Positions 1 to 9,409 of a stretch of 64,000 nucleotides of DNA are shown in pieces. Below the pieces are notes generated by a model. It was given only the letters and a program-made list of their open reading frames with translations, made no database searches and was not told the origin of the DNA. A program made the translations under genes and the position numbers. The stretch's first letter is position 1. Every line of letters begins with the position of its first letter. The DNA comes from Bifidobacterium breve (GTDB lineage: Bacteria; Actinomycetota; Actinomycetes; Nanopelagicales; Nanopelagicaceae), in contig CAMDCL010000002.1 in NCBI GenBank assembly GCA_945890205.1, forward strand, positions 18,195-82,194, written 5' to 3'.

Positions 1-16
1 CAATCAAAGGATACTT

Positions 17-1705
17 GTGGCTGTATTTAGTGCGCTCAAAAACAAGATGAAGGCAAAAAATTCATCCAAGAAGGTTGCACCTGTAAAGAAAGCTGCACCT
101 GCAAAGAAGGCGGCGCCAGTTAAAAATAAGGCCGTTGCGAAAAAGAGCGTTGCAAAGAAAGCTGCACCTGTTAAAAAAGCTGCGGTGAAGAAGGCGGCCC
201 CTGTTAAAAAGGCTGCTCCTGCAAAAAAGATTGAACTTAAAAAGGATTTAACAGCAAAAGATGTTCAGCAGATTGTTGATGCAAAAAATGCTGTGCTTCG
301 CCAAAATGAGGTTCTTGCAGAGCTTGATTCCCGCGGTGTTACCTCCATCAACCGAATTCCAAAAAAGGCTGATAAGGATTTAGTTGATGAGGCCCGTGCG
401 CTCGCAGCTGAGGTTCCGGTTTTAATTGAGAAGTTACGTAAGAGTGGACTTGGATCACCTTCACGTATTCTAAAAAAGGCCGAGTACCAACTCATCGCTC
501 CAAAGCCAGAACCGGTAAAGGCTGCTCCAAAGATCGATGCTAAGACTGGCAAGGCGATCATTACAAAGATTGATGGCGAAGAGGTTGAACTTGAAGAGGT
601 TGAATTAGAAGATGTTGAAACCCTTATTAAGGAAGTTGTCGAAATCATCGACAGCGAGGAAGAGGATAAGGGCAATCAGCCACGTGTTGTAGATCTTGCA
701 TCTGATGATGCAAATCAAGGAAATGAAGAGAACGCCTTTACATTAAAGGCATCTGAAGAAGATGATGCACCGGCACAGACGGTTATGACTGCGGGAGCAA
801 CCGCTGACCCTGTGAAGGATTATCTGAAGCAGATCGGCCGCGTAGCGCTGCTTAATGCAGAGCTTGAAGTAGAGCTTGCTACACGTGTAGAAGTAGGACT
901 TTTCGCCGAAGAAAAATTGAAGCACGAAAAGAAGCTTGAGAAGAAGTACAAGCGCGAACTTGAATGGCTTGTTGAAGATGGCAAGCGCGCAAAGAATCAC
1001 CTGCTTGAGGCAAACCTTCGTTTGGTTGTATCTCTTGCAAAGCGTTACACCGGTCGTGGAATGTTGTTCCTGGATTTGATCCAGGAAGGTAACTTGGGTC
1101 TAATCCGTGCCGTTGAGAAGTTTGACTACACAAAGGGTTACAAGTTCTCGACATATGCAACCTGGTGGATCCGCCAGGCGATTACCCGTGCGATGGCTGA
1201 CCAGGCTCGTACCATCCGTATTCCAGTTCACATGGTTGAGGTTATTAATAAGTTGGCACGTGTACAGCGCCAGATGCTTCAAGATCTTGGTCGCGAACCA
1301 ACCCCTGAAGAGCTAGCTAAAGAGCTAGATATGACACCTGAAAAGGTGGTCGAAGTTCAAAAGTATGGTCGCGAACCAATCTCACTTCATACGCCTCTGG
1401 GTGAAGAAGGAGACTCTGAATTCGGTGATTTGATTGAAGACTCTGAAGCGGTTGTTCCAGCTGATGCGGTTTCCTTCACATTGCTACAGGAGCAGTTGCA
1501 TTCGGTTCTAGACACCTTGTCAGAGCGTGAAGCGGGCGTAGTTGCAATGCGATTTGGTCTAACTGATGGACAGCCAAAGACACTTGATGAGATCGGAAAG
1601 GTTTACGGAGTTACTCGTGAACGTATTCGTCAGATCGAATCAAAGACAATGTCAAAGCTTCGTCACCCATCACGTAGCCAGGTTCTGCGCGATTATCTAG
1701 ATTAA
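17..1705 (+). CDS. sigA: primary RNA polymerase sigma factor (RpoD/SigA/HrdB type)
   Basis: Housekeeping sigma-70 factor that directs RNA polymerase core to -10/-35 promoters. GTG start at 17 with an AAAGGA ribosome binding site six bases upstream. The 562-residue protein has a Lys/Ala/Pro-rich N-terminus (about residues 10-75, repeated KKAAP units), an acidic linker (about 190-225), region 1.2 from about residue 262 ([11 protein letters not shown]), region 2 from about 329 ([43 protein letters not shown]), region 3, and a region 4 helix-turn-helix near 521-540 ([20 protein letters not shown]). Long basic N-terminal extensions are known from actinobacterial HrdB/SigA. A CDGSH gene follows 9 bases after the stop. 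The family call is certain. It is the principal sigma by full-length region structure. Confidence 0.97.
   Translation: MAVFSALKNKMKAKNSSKKVAPVKKAAPAKKAAPVKNKAVAKKSVAKKAAPVKKAAVKKAAPVKKAAPAKKIELKKDLTAKDVQQIVDAKNAVLRQNEVLAELDSRGVTSINRIPKKADKDLVDEARALAAEVPVLIEKLRKSGLGSPSRILKKAEYQLIAPKPEPVKAAPKIDAKTGKAIITKIDGEEVELEEVELEDVETLIKEVVEIIDSEEEDKGNQPRVVDLASDDANQGNEENAFTLKASEEDDAPAQTVMTAGATADPVKDYLKQIGRVALLNAELEVELATRVEVGLFAEEKLKHEKKLEKKYKRELEWLVEDGKRAKNHLLEANLRLVVSLAKRYTGRGMLFLDLIQEGNLGLIRAVEKFDYTKGYKFSTYATWWIRQAITRAMADQARTIRIPVHMVEVINKLARVQRQMLQDLGREPTPEELAKELDMTPEKVVEVQKYGREPISLHTPLGEEGDSEFGDLIEDSEAVVPADAVSFTLLQEQLHSVLDTLSEREAGVVAMRFGLTDGQPKTLDEIGKVYGVTRERIRQIESKTMSKLRHPSRSQVLRDYLD
74..232 (+). repeat. 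degenerate tandem repeats coding KKAAP in sigA
   Basis: About ten imperfect 12-15 base units encode [16 protein letters not shown] in the sigma factor N-terminus. The units differ at synonymous positions (gcaccTGTAAAG versus gccccTGTTAAA), so the protein repeat seems conserved while the DNA has drifted. The peptide resembles basic histone-H1-like tails. A nonspecific DNA-binding role is inference. Confidence 0.7.
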
Positions 1706-1714
1706 GAGTTAGTT

Positions 1715-1906
1715 GTGAGCAACCCAAAGGTATTCATTAATCCAAAGAGCGGATCTATTCGCTTGACTGGAACGGTGGACATTGTCGATTCTGAGGGCAA
1801 GCTCATTGAAACAATTGAAAACCCAAAGTTTTGTGGCTGTGGCCACTCACAAGAAAAGCCCTTCTGCGATGGTTCGCATAAGGGCTTTCTCGATAAAAAA
1901 GATTAG
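1715..1906 (+). CDS. CDGSH iron-sulfur domain protein
   Basis: A 63-residue protein whose C-terminal half holds the complete CDGSH signature (CGCGHSQEKPFCDGSH), which binds a 2Fe-2S cluster through three Cys and one His. Members are small redox or Fe-S transfer proteins and the physiological role is open. GTG start 9 bases after the sigA stop. TAAGAG lies exactly six bases before the GTG and includes the sigA stop codon, which hints at a separate leaderless transcript, though it lacks the final T of TANNNT. The 3' end overlaps the convergent downstream gene by 4 bases. Confidence 0.9.
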   Translation: MSNPKVFINPKSGSIRLTGTVDIVDSEGKLIETIENPKFCGCGHSQEKPFCDGSHKGFLDKKD

Positions 1907-2115
1907 CTTTTAGATTCAATCAGCTTTTCTGATTCATCTTGAATCTTTGCAGCAATAGGCTTGAGCTTTTCAGCGTACTCTTTGCCGTGGTGAGCACAGA
2001 ACATCAATTCTCCGCCATTAAGAAGCACTGCACGGACATAAGCTTGCGCGCCGCATCGATCGCATCGATCTAGGGCGTTAAGAGGTACCGATTCAAGCAA
2101 CAACTGATCTGTCAT
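1903..2115 (-). CDS. small zinc-ribbon-like protein (DUF7455 type)
   Basis: Short actinobacterial protein with a paired Cys/His pattern: DRCDRCGAQAYV, then FCAHHGKEY. This suggests a single zinc ribbon. Homologues are commonly encoded beside the primary sigma factor gene in Actinomycetota and their role is unknown. I start it at MTDQ (2115) because family members begin just before the LxALDRCDRCGAQA core. Longer in-frame starts exist at 2124, 2142 and 2175, and an AGGAG about 11 bases before the 2142 ATG leaves the choice unsettled. It converges on the CDGSH gene with a 4-base overlap. Confidence 0.75.
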   Translation of the reverse strand: MTDQLLLESVPLNALDRCDRCGAQAYVRAVLLNGGELMFCAHHGKEYAEKLKPIAAKIQDESEKLIESKS

Positions 2116-2305
2116 TTCTCGCATTTCTCTCTCCGTTTCCATGTACTGCTTCACTCCTATGGAACAGGAAACCACATTTATTTATTCCCCGCTCGTTATA
2201 TTTCAATTAATTTCACTAATTAACGCTGAATTAACACTGAGAGTCGACAAATTCCATTATCTGAGACCCTTTCGGCGCGCTTACGCTGAAAAATAGGGTG
2301 AGACG

Positions 2306-2313
2306 GATAATCT
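2306..2313 (+). promoter_or_regulatory. candidate -10 element of parE
   Basis: GATAATCT lies 8-10 bases before the ATG at 2322. No Shine-Dalgarno sequence is visible, and a -10 here would exclude the upstream GTG at 2298 as the start. The 2116-2321 gap holds nothing else I recognise beyond A+T-rich sequence at 2175-2245. Confidence 0.35.
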
Positions 2314-2321
2314 TTCGCCCC

Positions 2322-4403
2322 ATGGCCGAGAAAGATGGAGTTGCGACCCCCACGCAAGATAGCTATACCGCAAAGGATTTAGCGGTTCTCGAAGGCCTAG
2401 ATGCGGTTCGCAAACGTCCAGGTATGTATATCGGTTCCACCGATTCACGTGGCCTTATGCACTGCTTGTGGGAGATCATCGATAACTCAGTAGATGAATC
2501 ACTGGCCGGTCACTGCAAGAAGATTGAAATTAACCTTGAATCAGATGGATCTGTTGAGGTCCATGATGATGGTCGCGGTATTCCAGTTGATAAGGAGACC
2601 AAGACCGGCTTAACCGGTGTCGAAGTTGTTCTTACCAAGCTACATGCAGGAGGAAAGTTTGGCGGAGGATCATATGCAGCCTCTGGTGGCCTTCATGGTG
2701 TTGGTGCATCTGTTGTAAACGCTCTTGCATCTCGATTAGATGTTGAGGTTGATCGCGATGGAAAGATTTATTGGATGTCATTCCAGCGCGGAACGGCAGG
2801 TATCTTTGATGGCGATGGTCCAAAGGCTCCCTTTGAGCCAAAATCAGGTTTGCGTGTAATTGGAAAGATTTCATCAAAGATTACCGGAACACGAATTAAG
2901 TGGTGGAGTGATCGCCAAATCTTCCTTAAGGAAGCCGAGCTAGATCTTGAAGATATTTACGCACGTGCTCGTCAGACCTCATATCTAGTTCCGGGATTAA
3001 CACTGATTGTTAATGACAATCGCACCAAGACCAAAACCTCTGAAACCTTCTTTCACAAGAGTGGAATCACCGAATACTGTAATTTTCTACAGCCTGATGA
3101 GCCTGTTGGCGATGTCATCCGCATCTACGGCACCGGCCACTACCAAGAGACGGTTCCTGTTCTAGATGACAAGGGCCATATGGTTTCTACTGAGGTAGAG
3201 CGCGATATGGAGGTTGATATCGCGATGAAGTGGGGCAATGGTTTTGAGACTACCCAGCGCTCATTTGTTAACATCATTGCAACTCCAAAGGGTGGAACTC
3301 ACATCGTTGGCTTTGAAAAAGCTCTGGTCAAGGTTGTCAATGAAGCGCTTCGCTCTACAAAGACCTTGGCTAATAAAGAGATCGATGTCATCAAAGATGA
3401 TGTTCTCGAAGGATTGACCGCGGTAGTAACTGTTCGTATGTCTGAGCCACAGTTTGAAGGCCAGACAAAGGAGGTTCTCGGAACAGCGGCAGCTACTCGA
3501 ATCGTCTCAGCGGTAGTTGCTGAAAGGATGAAGGAGTACTTCAATACTTCTAAGCGGATCGATAAGGCAAATGGTCGCCTTGTTTTAGAAAAGATCGCGG
3601 CGGCATCACGTACACGAATTAGCGCACGTGCCCACAAGGATCTTCAGCGCCGCAAGAACGCACTTGAGTCATCATCACTGCCTACCAAGCTGTCAGATTG
3701 CCGTTCAGAGGATGTCACACGTACTGAACTGTTTATCGTAGAAGGTGACTCAGCGCTGGGCACAACCAAGGCTGCGCGTAACAGCGAGTTCCAAGCCATT
3801 TTGCCGATTCGCGGAAAGATTTTGAATGTACAAAAGGCTTCACTGTCCCAGATGCTTGAAGATAAAGAGTGTGGATCGATTATTCAGGTAATCGGCGCAG
3901 GCTCTGGAAAATCCTTTGAGTTAGATGAGGCTCGTTACGGTCGCATTATCTTGATGTCAGATGCTGATGTTGATGGCGCGCACATTCGTTGTCTGCTCTT
4001 AACCCTGATGTATCGCTACATGCGCCCACTGATTGATTCAGGCCGTGTATTTGCAGCGATTCCACCTCTACACCGCATCGAAGTTATGGGTGGGGGAGGC
4101 AAGAAGGGCGAGTACATCTACACCTACAGTGATGATGAGATGAAGAAGCTCACTGCAGATTTAAAGAAGAGTGGAAAGCGCTGGAAGGAGCCTATTCAGC
4201 GGTACAAAGGCCTTGGCGAAATGGATGCCGATCAGCTCCGTGAAACCACGATGGATCCAGATGCTCGTACCTTGCGTCGTATTACCGTTTCAGATGCAGC
4301 CGCCTCAGAGGCGATGTTTGAGCTGTTGATGGGTAGCGATGTTGCACCACGTAAAGAGTTCATTGCTAACGCGGAAATCGACCGCGATCACATCGACGCT
4401 TAA
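2322..4403 (+). CDS. parE: DNA topoisomerase IV subunit B (GyrB/ParE family)
   Basis: ATPase subunit of a type IIA topoisomerase. With ParC it decatenates and relaxes DNA. The 693-residue protein has a GHKL ATP site (EIIDNSVDE; DDGRGIPV; GGLHGVGASVVNALA), transducer domain, TOPRIM domain with EGDSALG and the metal-binding DADVDGAHIRCLLLTL, and the C-terminal QRYKGLGEMDADQL motif. The ATG at 2322 is preferred because homologues start near this Met. It lies beside the primary sigma gene, as in other actinobacteria. The partner parC is encoded about 1.6 kb away on the other strand, beyond an ABC-F gene, so the two subunits are not co-transcribed. Gyrase B proper is expected elsewhere. Confidence 0.92.
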   Translation: MAEKDGVATPTQDSYTAKDLAVLEGLDAVRKRPGMYIGSTDSRGLMHCLWEIIDNSVDESLAGHCKKIEINLESDGSVEVHDDGRGIPVDKETKTGLTGVEVVLTKLHAGGKFGGGSYAASGGLHGVGASVVNALASRLDVEVDRDGKIYWMSFQRGTAGIFDGDGPKAPFEPKSGLRVIGKISSKITGTRIKWWSDRQIFLKEAELDLEDIYARARQTSYLVPGLTLIVNDNRTKTKTSETFFHKSGITEYCNFLQPDEPVGDVIRIYGTGHYQETVPVLDDKGHMVSTEVERDMEVDIAMKWGNGFETTQRSFVNIIATPKGGTHIVGFEKALVKVVNEALRSTKTLANKEIDVIKDDVLEGLTAVVTVRMSEPQFEGQTKEVLGTAAATRIVSAVVAERMKEYFNTSKRIDKANGRLVLEKIAAASRTRISARAHKDLQRRKNALESSSLPTKLSDCRSEDVTRTELFIVEGDSALGTTKAARNSEFQAILPIRGKILNVQKASLSQMLEDKECGSIIQVIGAGSGKSFELDEARYGRIILMSDADVDGAHIRCLLLTLMYRYMRPLIDSGRVFAAIPPLHRIEVMGGGGKKGEYIYTYSDDEMKKLTADLKKSGKRWKEPIQRYKGLGEMDADQLRETTMDPDARTLRRITVSDAAASEAMFELLMGSDVAPRKEFIANAEIDRDHIDA

Positions 4404-4412
4404 TTCAACCCT

Positions 4413-6011
4413 TTAGTCGATAGCAACTAGGTCGAAGTACTCCTCTTTCCACAAATCCTCATCGCCATCTGGCAATAAGATCACACGCTCTGGCTTTAGC
4501 GCTTGCACCGCACCCTCATCGTGAGAAACCATAATGACCGATCCTTGGTACTCAGCAAGTGCGCCAAGAATTTCGGCACGAGATGCTGGATCTAAGTTGT
4601 TAGTTGGCTCATCCAGTAGCAAAACATTTGCAGCAGATACAACTAGAACCGCTAAAGCCAAACGAGTTCTTTCACCACCAGACAAAACTTTAACTGGTTT
4701 ATGAACATCATCACCAACAAATAGAAATGAACCCAAGGTATTGCGAGCTTCAGGTTCGCGAATGTCTGGGGTTGCAGACATCATGTTCTCTAAAATGGTA
4801 CGTTCGAAATCAAGTGATTCATGCTCCTGAGCGTAATAACCGATCTTTAAACCATGACCATGTTCTACCTTGCCGGTATCTGATTCAATCTCTCCTGCAA
4901 GAATACGAAGCAGGGTTGTTTTTCCGGCACCGTTGAGACCAAGGATCACAACACGTGAACCCTTGTCGATTACACATGAAACATCGGTAAAGATTTCCAA
5001 TGATCCATAATTCTTGGAAAGCTCTTCACCAGATAGTGGAGTCTTGCCACATGGGGCAGGGGTAGGAAAGCGCAGCTTTGCAACCTTGTCAGCGACTCGA
5101 ACATCATCCAAACCGCTACGAAGCTTTTCAGCGCGGCGCAACATTCCTTGAGCCGCGGTTGCCTTCGATGCCTTTGCACGCATCTTTTCACCCTGCTTTT
5201 GCAGAATCTCTGCACGCTTTTCTGCGTTGGCGCGCTCCTTCTTACGGCGGTGCTCATCCTGCTCACGTTGTAACAGGTAAGCCCTCCAGCCAAGGTTGTA
5301 TACATCGATGCAGTTACGGTTGGCATCTAGGTAGAACACCTTATTAACAACGGTTTCGATCAAGTTCACATCGTGAGAGATGATGACCAGACCACCTGAG
5401 TACTTCGATAAAAACTCACGCAGCCAGACAATCGAGTCAGCATCTAAGTGGTTAGTCGGCTCATCCAGTAGCAAAGTTTCCGCACCGCTAAAGAGAATTC
5501 GAGCTAACTCGATACGACGACGTTGACCACCTGAAAGTGTTGAAAGCTCATTTGCAAAGACCGCTTCAGAGACACCAAGAGATGTTGCAATGGCCTCCGC
5601 CTCTGCTGTTGCGGCATATCCACCCGCTGCAGAAAATTCAGCCTCAACGCGTGTGTAGCGATCCATCGCCTTTTCTAGAGCTTCACCTTGGGCGGTGGCC
5701 ATCTCCTCTTCAACTGAACGCATACGTGATGCGATCTGATCTAAATCACGGGCAGATAAAATTCGATCAATTACCGTGCCTGGTTCATCGCCGGTGCGTG
5801 GATCCTGCGGAAGGTAACCAATCTTTCCGGTGCGATTTACCGCACCACCTGCCGGCATAGTTTCACCAGCCAGAACCTTTGCAAGGGTTGATTTACCAGC
5901 ACCATTTCGACCAACAAAACCGATGCGGTCACCGCTGTTAATACGAACAGTCACGCCCTTAACAAGCAGGCGAGCACCTGCACGAAGTTCGAGCGCTTGG
6001 GTTGAAATCAC
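4413..6011 (-). CDS. ABC-F family ATPase
   Basis: Duplicated ABC ATPase without membrane segments, the architecture of ribosome-binding ABC-F proteins. The first domain has Walker A GRNGAGKSTLAK, signature LSGGQRRRIELARIL and Walker B LLLDEPTNHLD. A charged linker (EHRRKKERANAEKRAEIL) joins it to the second domain, with GLNGAGKTTLLRIL, LSGGERTRLALAVL and LLLDEPTNNLD. 532 residues. GTG start at 6011. TAGAGT lies five bases before it and there is no ribosome binding site. It starts 21 bases after the parC stop and converges on parE with a 9-base gap. Which ABC-F subfamily (EttA, Uup, antibiotic resistance) cannot be settled by eye. Confidence 0.9.
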   Translation of the reverse strand: MISTQALELRAGARLLVKGVTVRINSGDRIGFVGRNGAGKSTLAKVLAGETMPAGGAVNRTGKIGYLPQDPRTGDEPGTVIDRILSARDLDQIASRMRSVEEEMATAQGEALEKAMDRYTRVEAEFSAAGGYAATAEAEAIATSLGVSEAVFANELSTLSGGQRRRIELARILFSGAETLLLDEPTNHLDADSIVWLREFLSKYSGGLVIISHDVNLIETVVNKVFYLDANRNCIDVYNLGWRAYLLQREQDEHRRKKERANAEKRAEILQKQGEKMRAKASKATAAQGMLRRAEKLRSGLDDVRVADKVAKLRFPTPAPCGKTPLSGEELSKNYGSLEIFTDVSCVIDKGSRVVILGLNGAGKTTLLRILAGEIESDTGKVEHGHGLKIGYYAQEHESLDFERTILENMMSATPDIREPEARNTLGSFLFVGDDVHKPVKVLSGGERTRLALAVLVVSAANVLLLDEPTNNLDPASRAEILGALAEYQGSVIMVSHDEGAVQALKPERVILLPDGDEDLWKEEYFDLVAID

Positions 6012-6016
6012 ACCGA

Positions 6017-6022
6017 ACTCTA
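6017..6022 (-). promoter_or_regulatory. candidate -10 element of the ABC-F gene
   Basis: TAGAGT on the minus strand, five bases before the GTG start. The same hexamer serves as a putative -10 ahead of psuG and the TPP riboswitch. Confidence 0.4.
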
Positions 6023-6032
6023 TCGGTACAGG

Positions 6033-7565
6033 TTAAGCAGCACCAATTCGCGTACGACGAGGTGTTGCATAGGACTTGCCGACAGCGGTTAACTCTTCAG
6101 CGACTTGAGCCTTGATCGCATCCTCACTCTTGAGCAACTTAGTCAACTCTGCAATTGCGCTCTTGAGTTCCTTTTGCTCAGTCTCAAGTTCAATCTTGCT
6201 CATCTTGGTCAATCGACGGAGAGGCATATCTAAGATGTAGGTTGCTTGTTCATCATTGAGTTTGAAGTCTTTGATCAACTTTTCTTTAGCAGCAGCTGCA
6301 TCATCACTGCCACGGATAATTTTAATGACCTTATCAATATCAATAATGGCTTTGAGTAAACCATCAACAAGACCTAGTCGGCCTTCCGCCTTTGCCTTGC
6401 GGAACTCTGAACGACGGCGAACAACTTCGATACGGTGATCGATGAATACTCGTAGAAGCTCCTTCAAACCAAGGGTTTGTGGGCGACCCTTCACCAATGC
6501 AACTGCGTTAATTGCAAATGCATCCTCCATTGGAGTTAATGCATATAACTTCTCTAAAACCTCTTCTGGCTCGAAGCCATTTTTGATTTCAATAACAACA
6601 TTTGTACCGGTCTGACCATCAGATAGATCAATGATGTCGCTGATTCCTTGAATCTTCTTAGCTTTAACTAGCGCTGCAATACGTTCAACAACCTTTTCAG
6701 GTCCGATTGTGTATGGAAGCTCCTTGATGACGATGCCCATCTTGCGAGAGGTCACCTTTTCAATCTCAACGGTTGCGCGGACTTTGAAAGATCCCTTGCC
6801 CGTCGCGTAGGCCTCGCGAACACCATCTAATCCGACGATCTCGCCACCTGTCGGGAAATCTGGTCCCGGTACAAACTTCATCAACTGCTTAACAGTTGCA
6901 GCTGGGTTTTCGATAAGAAACTTTGTTGCAGCGATGACTTCGCTCAAGTTATGAGGTGCCATATTTGTCGCCATACCCACTGCGATTCCAGAGCCACCAT
7001 TTACTAGCAGGTTGGGATATGCAGCGGGTAAAACAGTTGGCTCTGATAGCTGACCATCGTAGTTAGGACCAAAATCAACTGTGTCCTCATCGGCCTCGGC
7101 AACCATCGACATTGCAGCTGGTGCTAAACGTGCCTCGGTGTAACGCATCGCTGCAGGACCAGCATCCAAAGATCCAAAGTTTCCGTGACCATCAATTAAT
7201 GGCAGACCCATGGAAAAACTCTGCGCCATACGAACTAATGCATCGTAAATTGCACCATCACCATGTGGGTGCAACTTACCCATAACTTCACCAACAACAC
7301 GTGCACTCTTTACATGTCCGCGCTCTGGGCGAAGACCCATATCCGCCATCTGATGAAGGATGCGACGATGAACAGGCTTTAAGCCATCACGTGCATCAGG
7401 AAGAGCGCGTGAGTAAATAACTGAGTATGCATACTCTAGAAAAGATTCTGAAACCTCTTTGGAAACATCGATATCAACGATCTTTCCTGGGTACTCGCCG
7501 GGCTTTGGTCCAGCTGGTTTCTTACCCTTTGCCGCAGATTTCGCGGGAGTCTTCGCAGTTGCCAT
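6033..7565 (-). CDS. parC: DNA topoisomerase IV subunit A lacking its C-terminal domain
   Basis: Cleavage-religation subunit of topoisomerase IV. 510 residues, while GyrA/ParC proteins are usually 750-850. The N-terminal winged-helix/tower part is intact: DGLKPVHRRILHQM, the AAMRYTE motif with the catalytic Tyr at about residue 142, and the GxxVxxxGSGIAVGMATN-like loop. The protein ends at the RRTRI motif, which in GyrA marks the junction to the C-terminal beta-pinwheel. Only 21 bases separate the stop from the next gene, so the wrapping domain is absent rather than frameshifted. The N-terminus has a short Ala/Lys-rich tail (MATAKTPAKSAAKGKK). ATG start at 7565. Loss of the pinwheel predicts altered handedness preference; that is inference. 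Confidence 0.9.
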   Translation of the reverse strand: MATAKTPAKSAAKGKKPAGPKPGEYPGKIVDIDVSKEVSESFLEYAYSVIYSRALPDARDGLKPVHRRILHQMADMGLRPERGHVKSARVVGEVMGKLHPHGDGAIYDALVRMAQSFSMGLPLIDGHGNFGSLDAGPAAMRYTEARLAPAAMSMVAEADEDTVDFGPNYDGQLSEPTVLPAAYPNLLVNGGSGIAVGMATNMAPHNLSEVIAATKFLIENPAATVKQLMKFVPGPDFPTGGEIVGLDGVREAYATGKGSFKVRATVEIEKVTSRKMGIVIKELPYTIGPEKVVERIAALVKAKKIQGISDIIDLSDGQTGTNVVIEIKNGFEPEEVLEKLYALTPMEDAFAINAVALVKGRPQTLGLKELLRVFIDHRIEVVRRRSEFRKAKAEGRLGLVDGLLKAIIDIDKVIKIIRGSDDAAAAKEKLIKDFKLNDEQATYILDMPLRRLTKMSKIELETEQKELKSAIAELTKLLKSEDAIKAQVAEELTAVGKSYATPRRTRIGAA

Positions 7566-7590
7566 TGGGGCATTCTGCCAAGGGTCAGCC

Positions 7591-8472
7591 TTAATTTAGG
7601 GGAGGGCGCGCCCCAACTGATGAAACACACTTTGCTGCCAGTGCAGCTCCTGCAGAAAGTGCTTGTGTGAGATCACTTGTCTCCAGCCACTTCGGAATAA
7701 ATCCAGCAGCAAAGGAGTCACCAGCACCAGTTGTATCTACAACATTGGTAGTAACCGCGGAAACCTTGGCGGTTTCAGAACCATGAATCGCCATTGCACC
7801 CTTTGAGCCCAATTTAATTACCACTAAAGGAGTTAACTTCGAGAGATTTTCTTCAGCGGTTACAACATCAGTTGCAGCTCCTAGGTACAAGGCTTCTTCA
7901 CTGTTTAAGAGGATTCCATCCATCAATGAAACCCAGGACAAGACTTCTTCACGGCTAACAATCTTCATCGCACCCGTTGTTGTTGGATCAAAATATATTG
8001 GCTTTCCAGCTGCCTTGATCTTTTTAATCATCGCAAGGACTGCTTCTCGGCTACGGAAATCAAGAAGTGCATACCCAGATAGATACACACCATCGATGTC
8101 ATCTAGCGGTGGCAGGTCAGATGCCTCAAGGTCGGCGTTTGCACCATTGTCAGGAAACATGGTGCGCTCACCATTGGCATCTACCAGAATTACAACAACA
8201 CCTGTTGGCCGTCCACTGTGCATCAAATTGAGGTGTTCTACACCATACTTATCTAGATCTGAAATAAGGGCAAAGCCAACGGGATCATTACCGGTACGCG
8301 CGACTAAATGAGCCCTTGAATTGGTGCGGGTAATCCAGGTTGCAACATTTGCTGCTTGCCCACCGGGGTGGCTTGAAATTCTGCTGGCGGTGTCATTTCC
8401 ATAGTTAATTGGCTCTTTAAGCTGCGAGATTACATCGAGGGCTAAATCACCAATGCAGAGAATCTTTTTCAT
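7591..8472 (-). CDS. psuK: PfkB-family carbohydrate kinase, probable pseudouridine kinase
   Basis: Ribokinase-fold sugar kinase, 293 residues. N-terminal PfkB signature GGQAANVATW, and C-terminal anion-hole/catalytic motif DTTGAGDSFAAGF with the catalytic Asp. The ATG start overlaps the last 4 bases of psuG upstream, so the two are translationally coupled. That pairing supports pseudouridine kinase, which phosphorylates pseudouridine at the 5' position before PsuG cleaves the C-C bond. The substrate is inferred from context alone. A generic PfkB kinase is the alternative. Confidence 0.85.
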   Translation of the reverse strand: MKKILCIGDLALDVISQLKEPINYGNDTASRISSHPGGQAANVATWITRTNSRAHLVARTGNDPVGFALISDLDKYGVEHLNLMHSGRPTGVVVILVDANGERTMFPDNGANADLEASDLPPLDDIDGVYLSGYALLDFRSREAVLAMIKKIKAAGKPIYFDPTTTGAMKIVSREEVLSWVSLMDGILLNSEEALYLGAATDVVTAEENLSKLTPLVVIKLGSKGAMAIHGSETAKVSAVTTNVVDTTGAGDSFAAGFIPKWLETSDLTQALSAGAALAAKCVSSVGARPPLN

Positions 8473-9371
8473 TGAAGCGCCACCGCAATCTGTGCGCCCA
8501 ATAGACAGTTAGCTTTAATGATTTCTGAATTGATTGCCAGAGATTCACCCTTTGATGTGGTGTGAAAGTGTTCCAACAGGAATGGAGTAACAGCTTTACC
8601 AACAACACCTTGCTTATCGGCCTTTTCTAATCCAGATTTCAAAATCTCATCATGCAGAGCCTTATTCATCTCTTTGACCACTGGATTTGCGACCACAAGG
8701 GCTTTGCTCAAAGTTCCAACCTCTGCACGTGCCTTGATGATGGCGGCGATCTCTTCAGGAGAATCGACTCGGTGCTCTATGGTGTAACCAGAATCTGTTA
8801 GGTAGAAACCTGGAAATGCGGTTGTCTTATAACCAACAAGGCTGATCGCTAAGGTTTCAAGTCTTTCTAAAGTCGCTGGCACATCTAAGATTGATTTCAC
8901 ACCAGCGCAGATCATGGTCATATCAACATTGGCTAGTGCGGTTAGATCTGCAGACTCATCAAATGATTCATTTGCTCCTCTATGAACTCCACCAAGACCA
9001 CCAGTTGCAAAGATATGGATGCCAGCAAGTGCTGCAATGTGCGCAGTTGCAGCAACTGTAGTCGCCGCACTCTTTCCTTGAGCAACAATTATTGGAAGAT
9101 CACGGATAGATGCCTTTGAAATATCATCACGATTTGCGATCGCTTCCAGCTCAGATCGCTCTAACCCAACCAAAATCTTTCCATCAAGCAGTGCGATAGT
9201 CGCAGGAACAGCACCGGCATCACGAATGATTCGTTCGCACTCGCGTGCGACCTCAAGATTTGAGGGACGTGGCAAGCCATGACTGATAATGGTTGATTCC
9301 AGAGCAACTACAGGCTTTCTGGCCTTGAGCGCGTTGGCAACCTCAGCCGATAGCTTGATCGCTTTTTCCAT
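8469..9371 (-). CDS. psuG: pseudouridine-5'-phosphate glycosidase
   Basis: Cleaves pseudouridine 5'-phosphate to uracil and ribose 5-phosphate during RNA nucleoside salvage. The 300-residue protein matches the family along its length: ALESTIISHGLPRPSNLEVARECE at the start, TGGLGGVHRGANESFDESADL in the middle, LVGYKTTAFPGFYLTDSG, and a C-terminal NxxLLGAQIAVAL. ATG at 9371 is chosen over a TTG six bases earlier because TAGAGT lies exactly six bases before the ATG, placing transcription start on the codon. Operon with psuK (4-base overlap). Confidence 0.93.
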   Translation of the reverse strand: MEKAIKLSAEVANALKARKPVVALESTIISHGLPRPSNLEVARECERIIRDAGAVPATIALLDGKILVGLERSELEAIANRDDISKASIRDLPIIVAQGKSAATTVAATAHIAALAGIHIFATGGLGGVHRGANESFDESADLTALANVDMTMICAGVKSILDVPATLERLETLAISLVGYKTTAFPGFYLTDSGYTIEHRVDSPEEIAAIIKARAEVGTLSKALVVANPVVKEMNKALHDEILKSGLEKADKQGVVGKAVTPFLLEHFHTTSKGESLAINSEIIKANCLLGAQIAVALQ

Positions 9372-9377
9372 AGCCAA

Positions 9378-9383
9378 ACTCTA
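9378..9383 (-). promoter_or_regulatory. -10 element for leaderless psuG-psuK
   Basis: TAGAGT on the minus strand, six bases before the psuG ATG, with no ribosome binding site between. It lies in the 38-base divergent gap to the phosphodiesterase gene. Confidence 0.6.
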
Positions 9384-9409
9384 GTGCACACTCGTGGGAA
9401 GATAAGCAC

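Noticed and set aside
265-675. A minus-strand reading frame opposite the sigma factor N-terminus, Ser-rich.
   Set aside because: It is the complement of the acidic and Lys/Ala-rich segment of sigA and has no independent start signal or domain.
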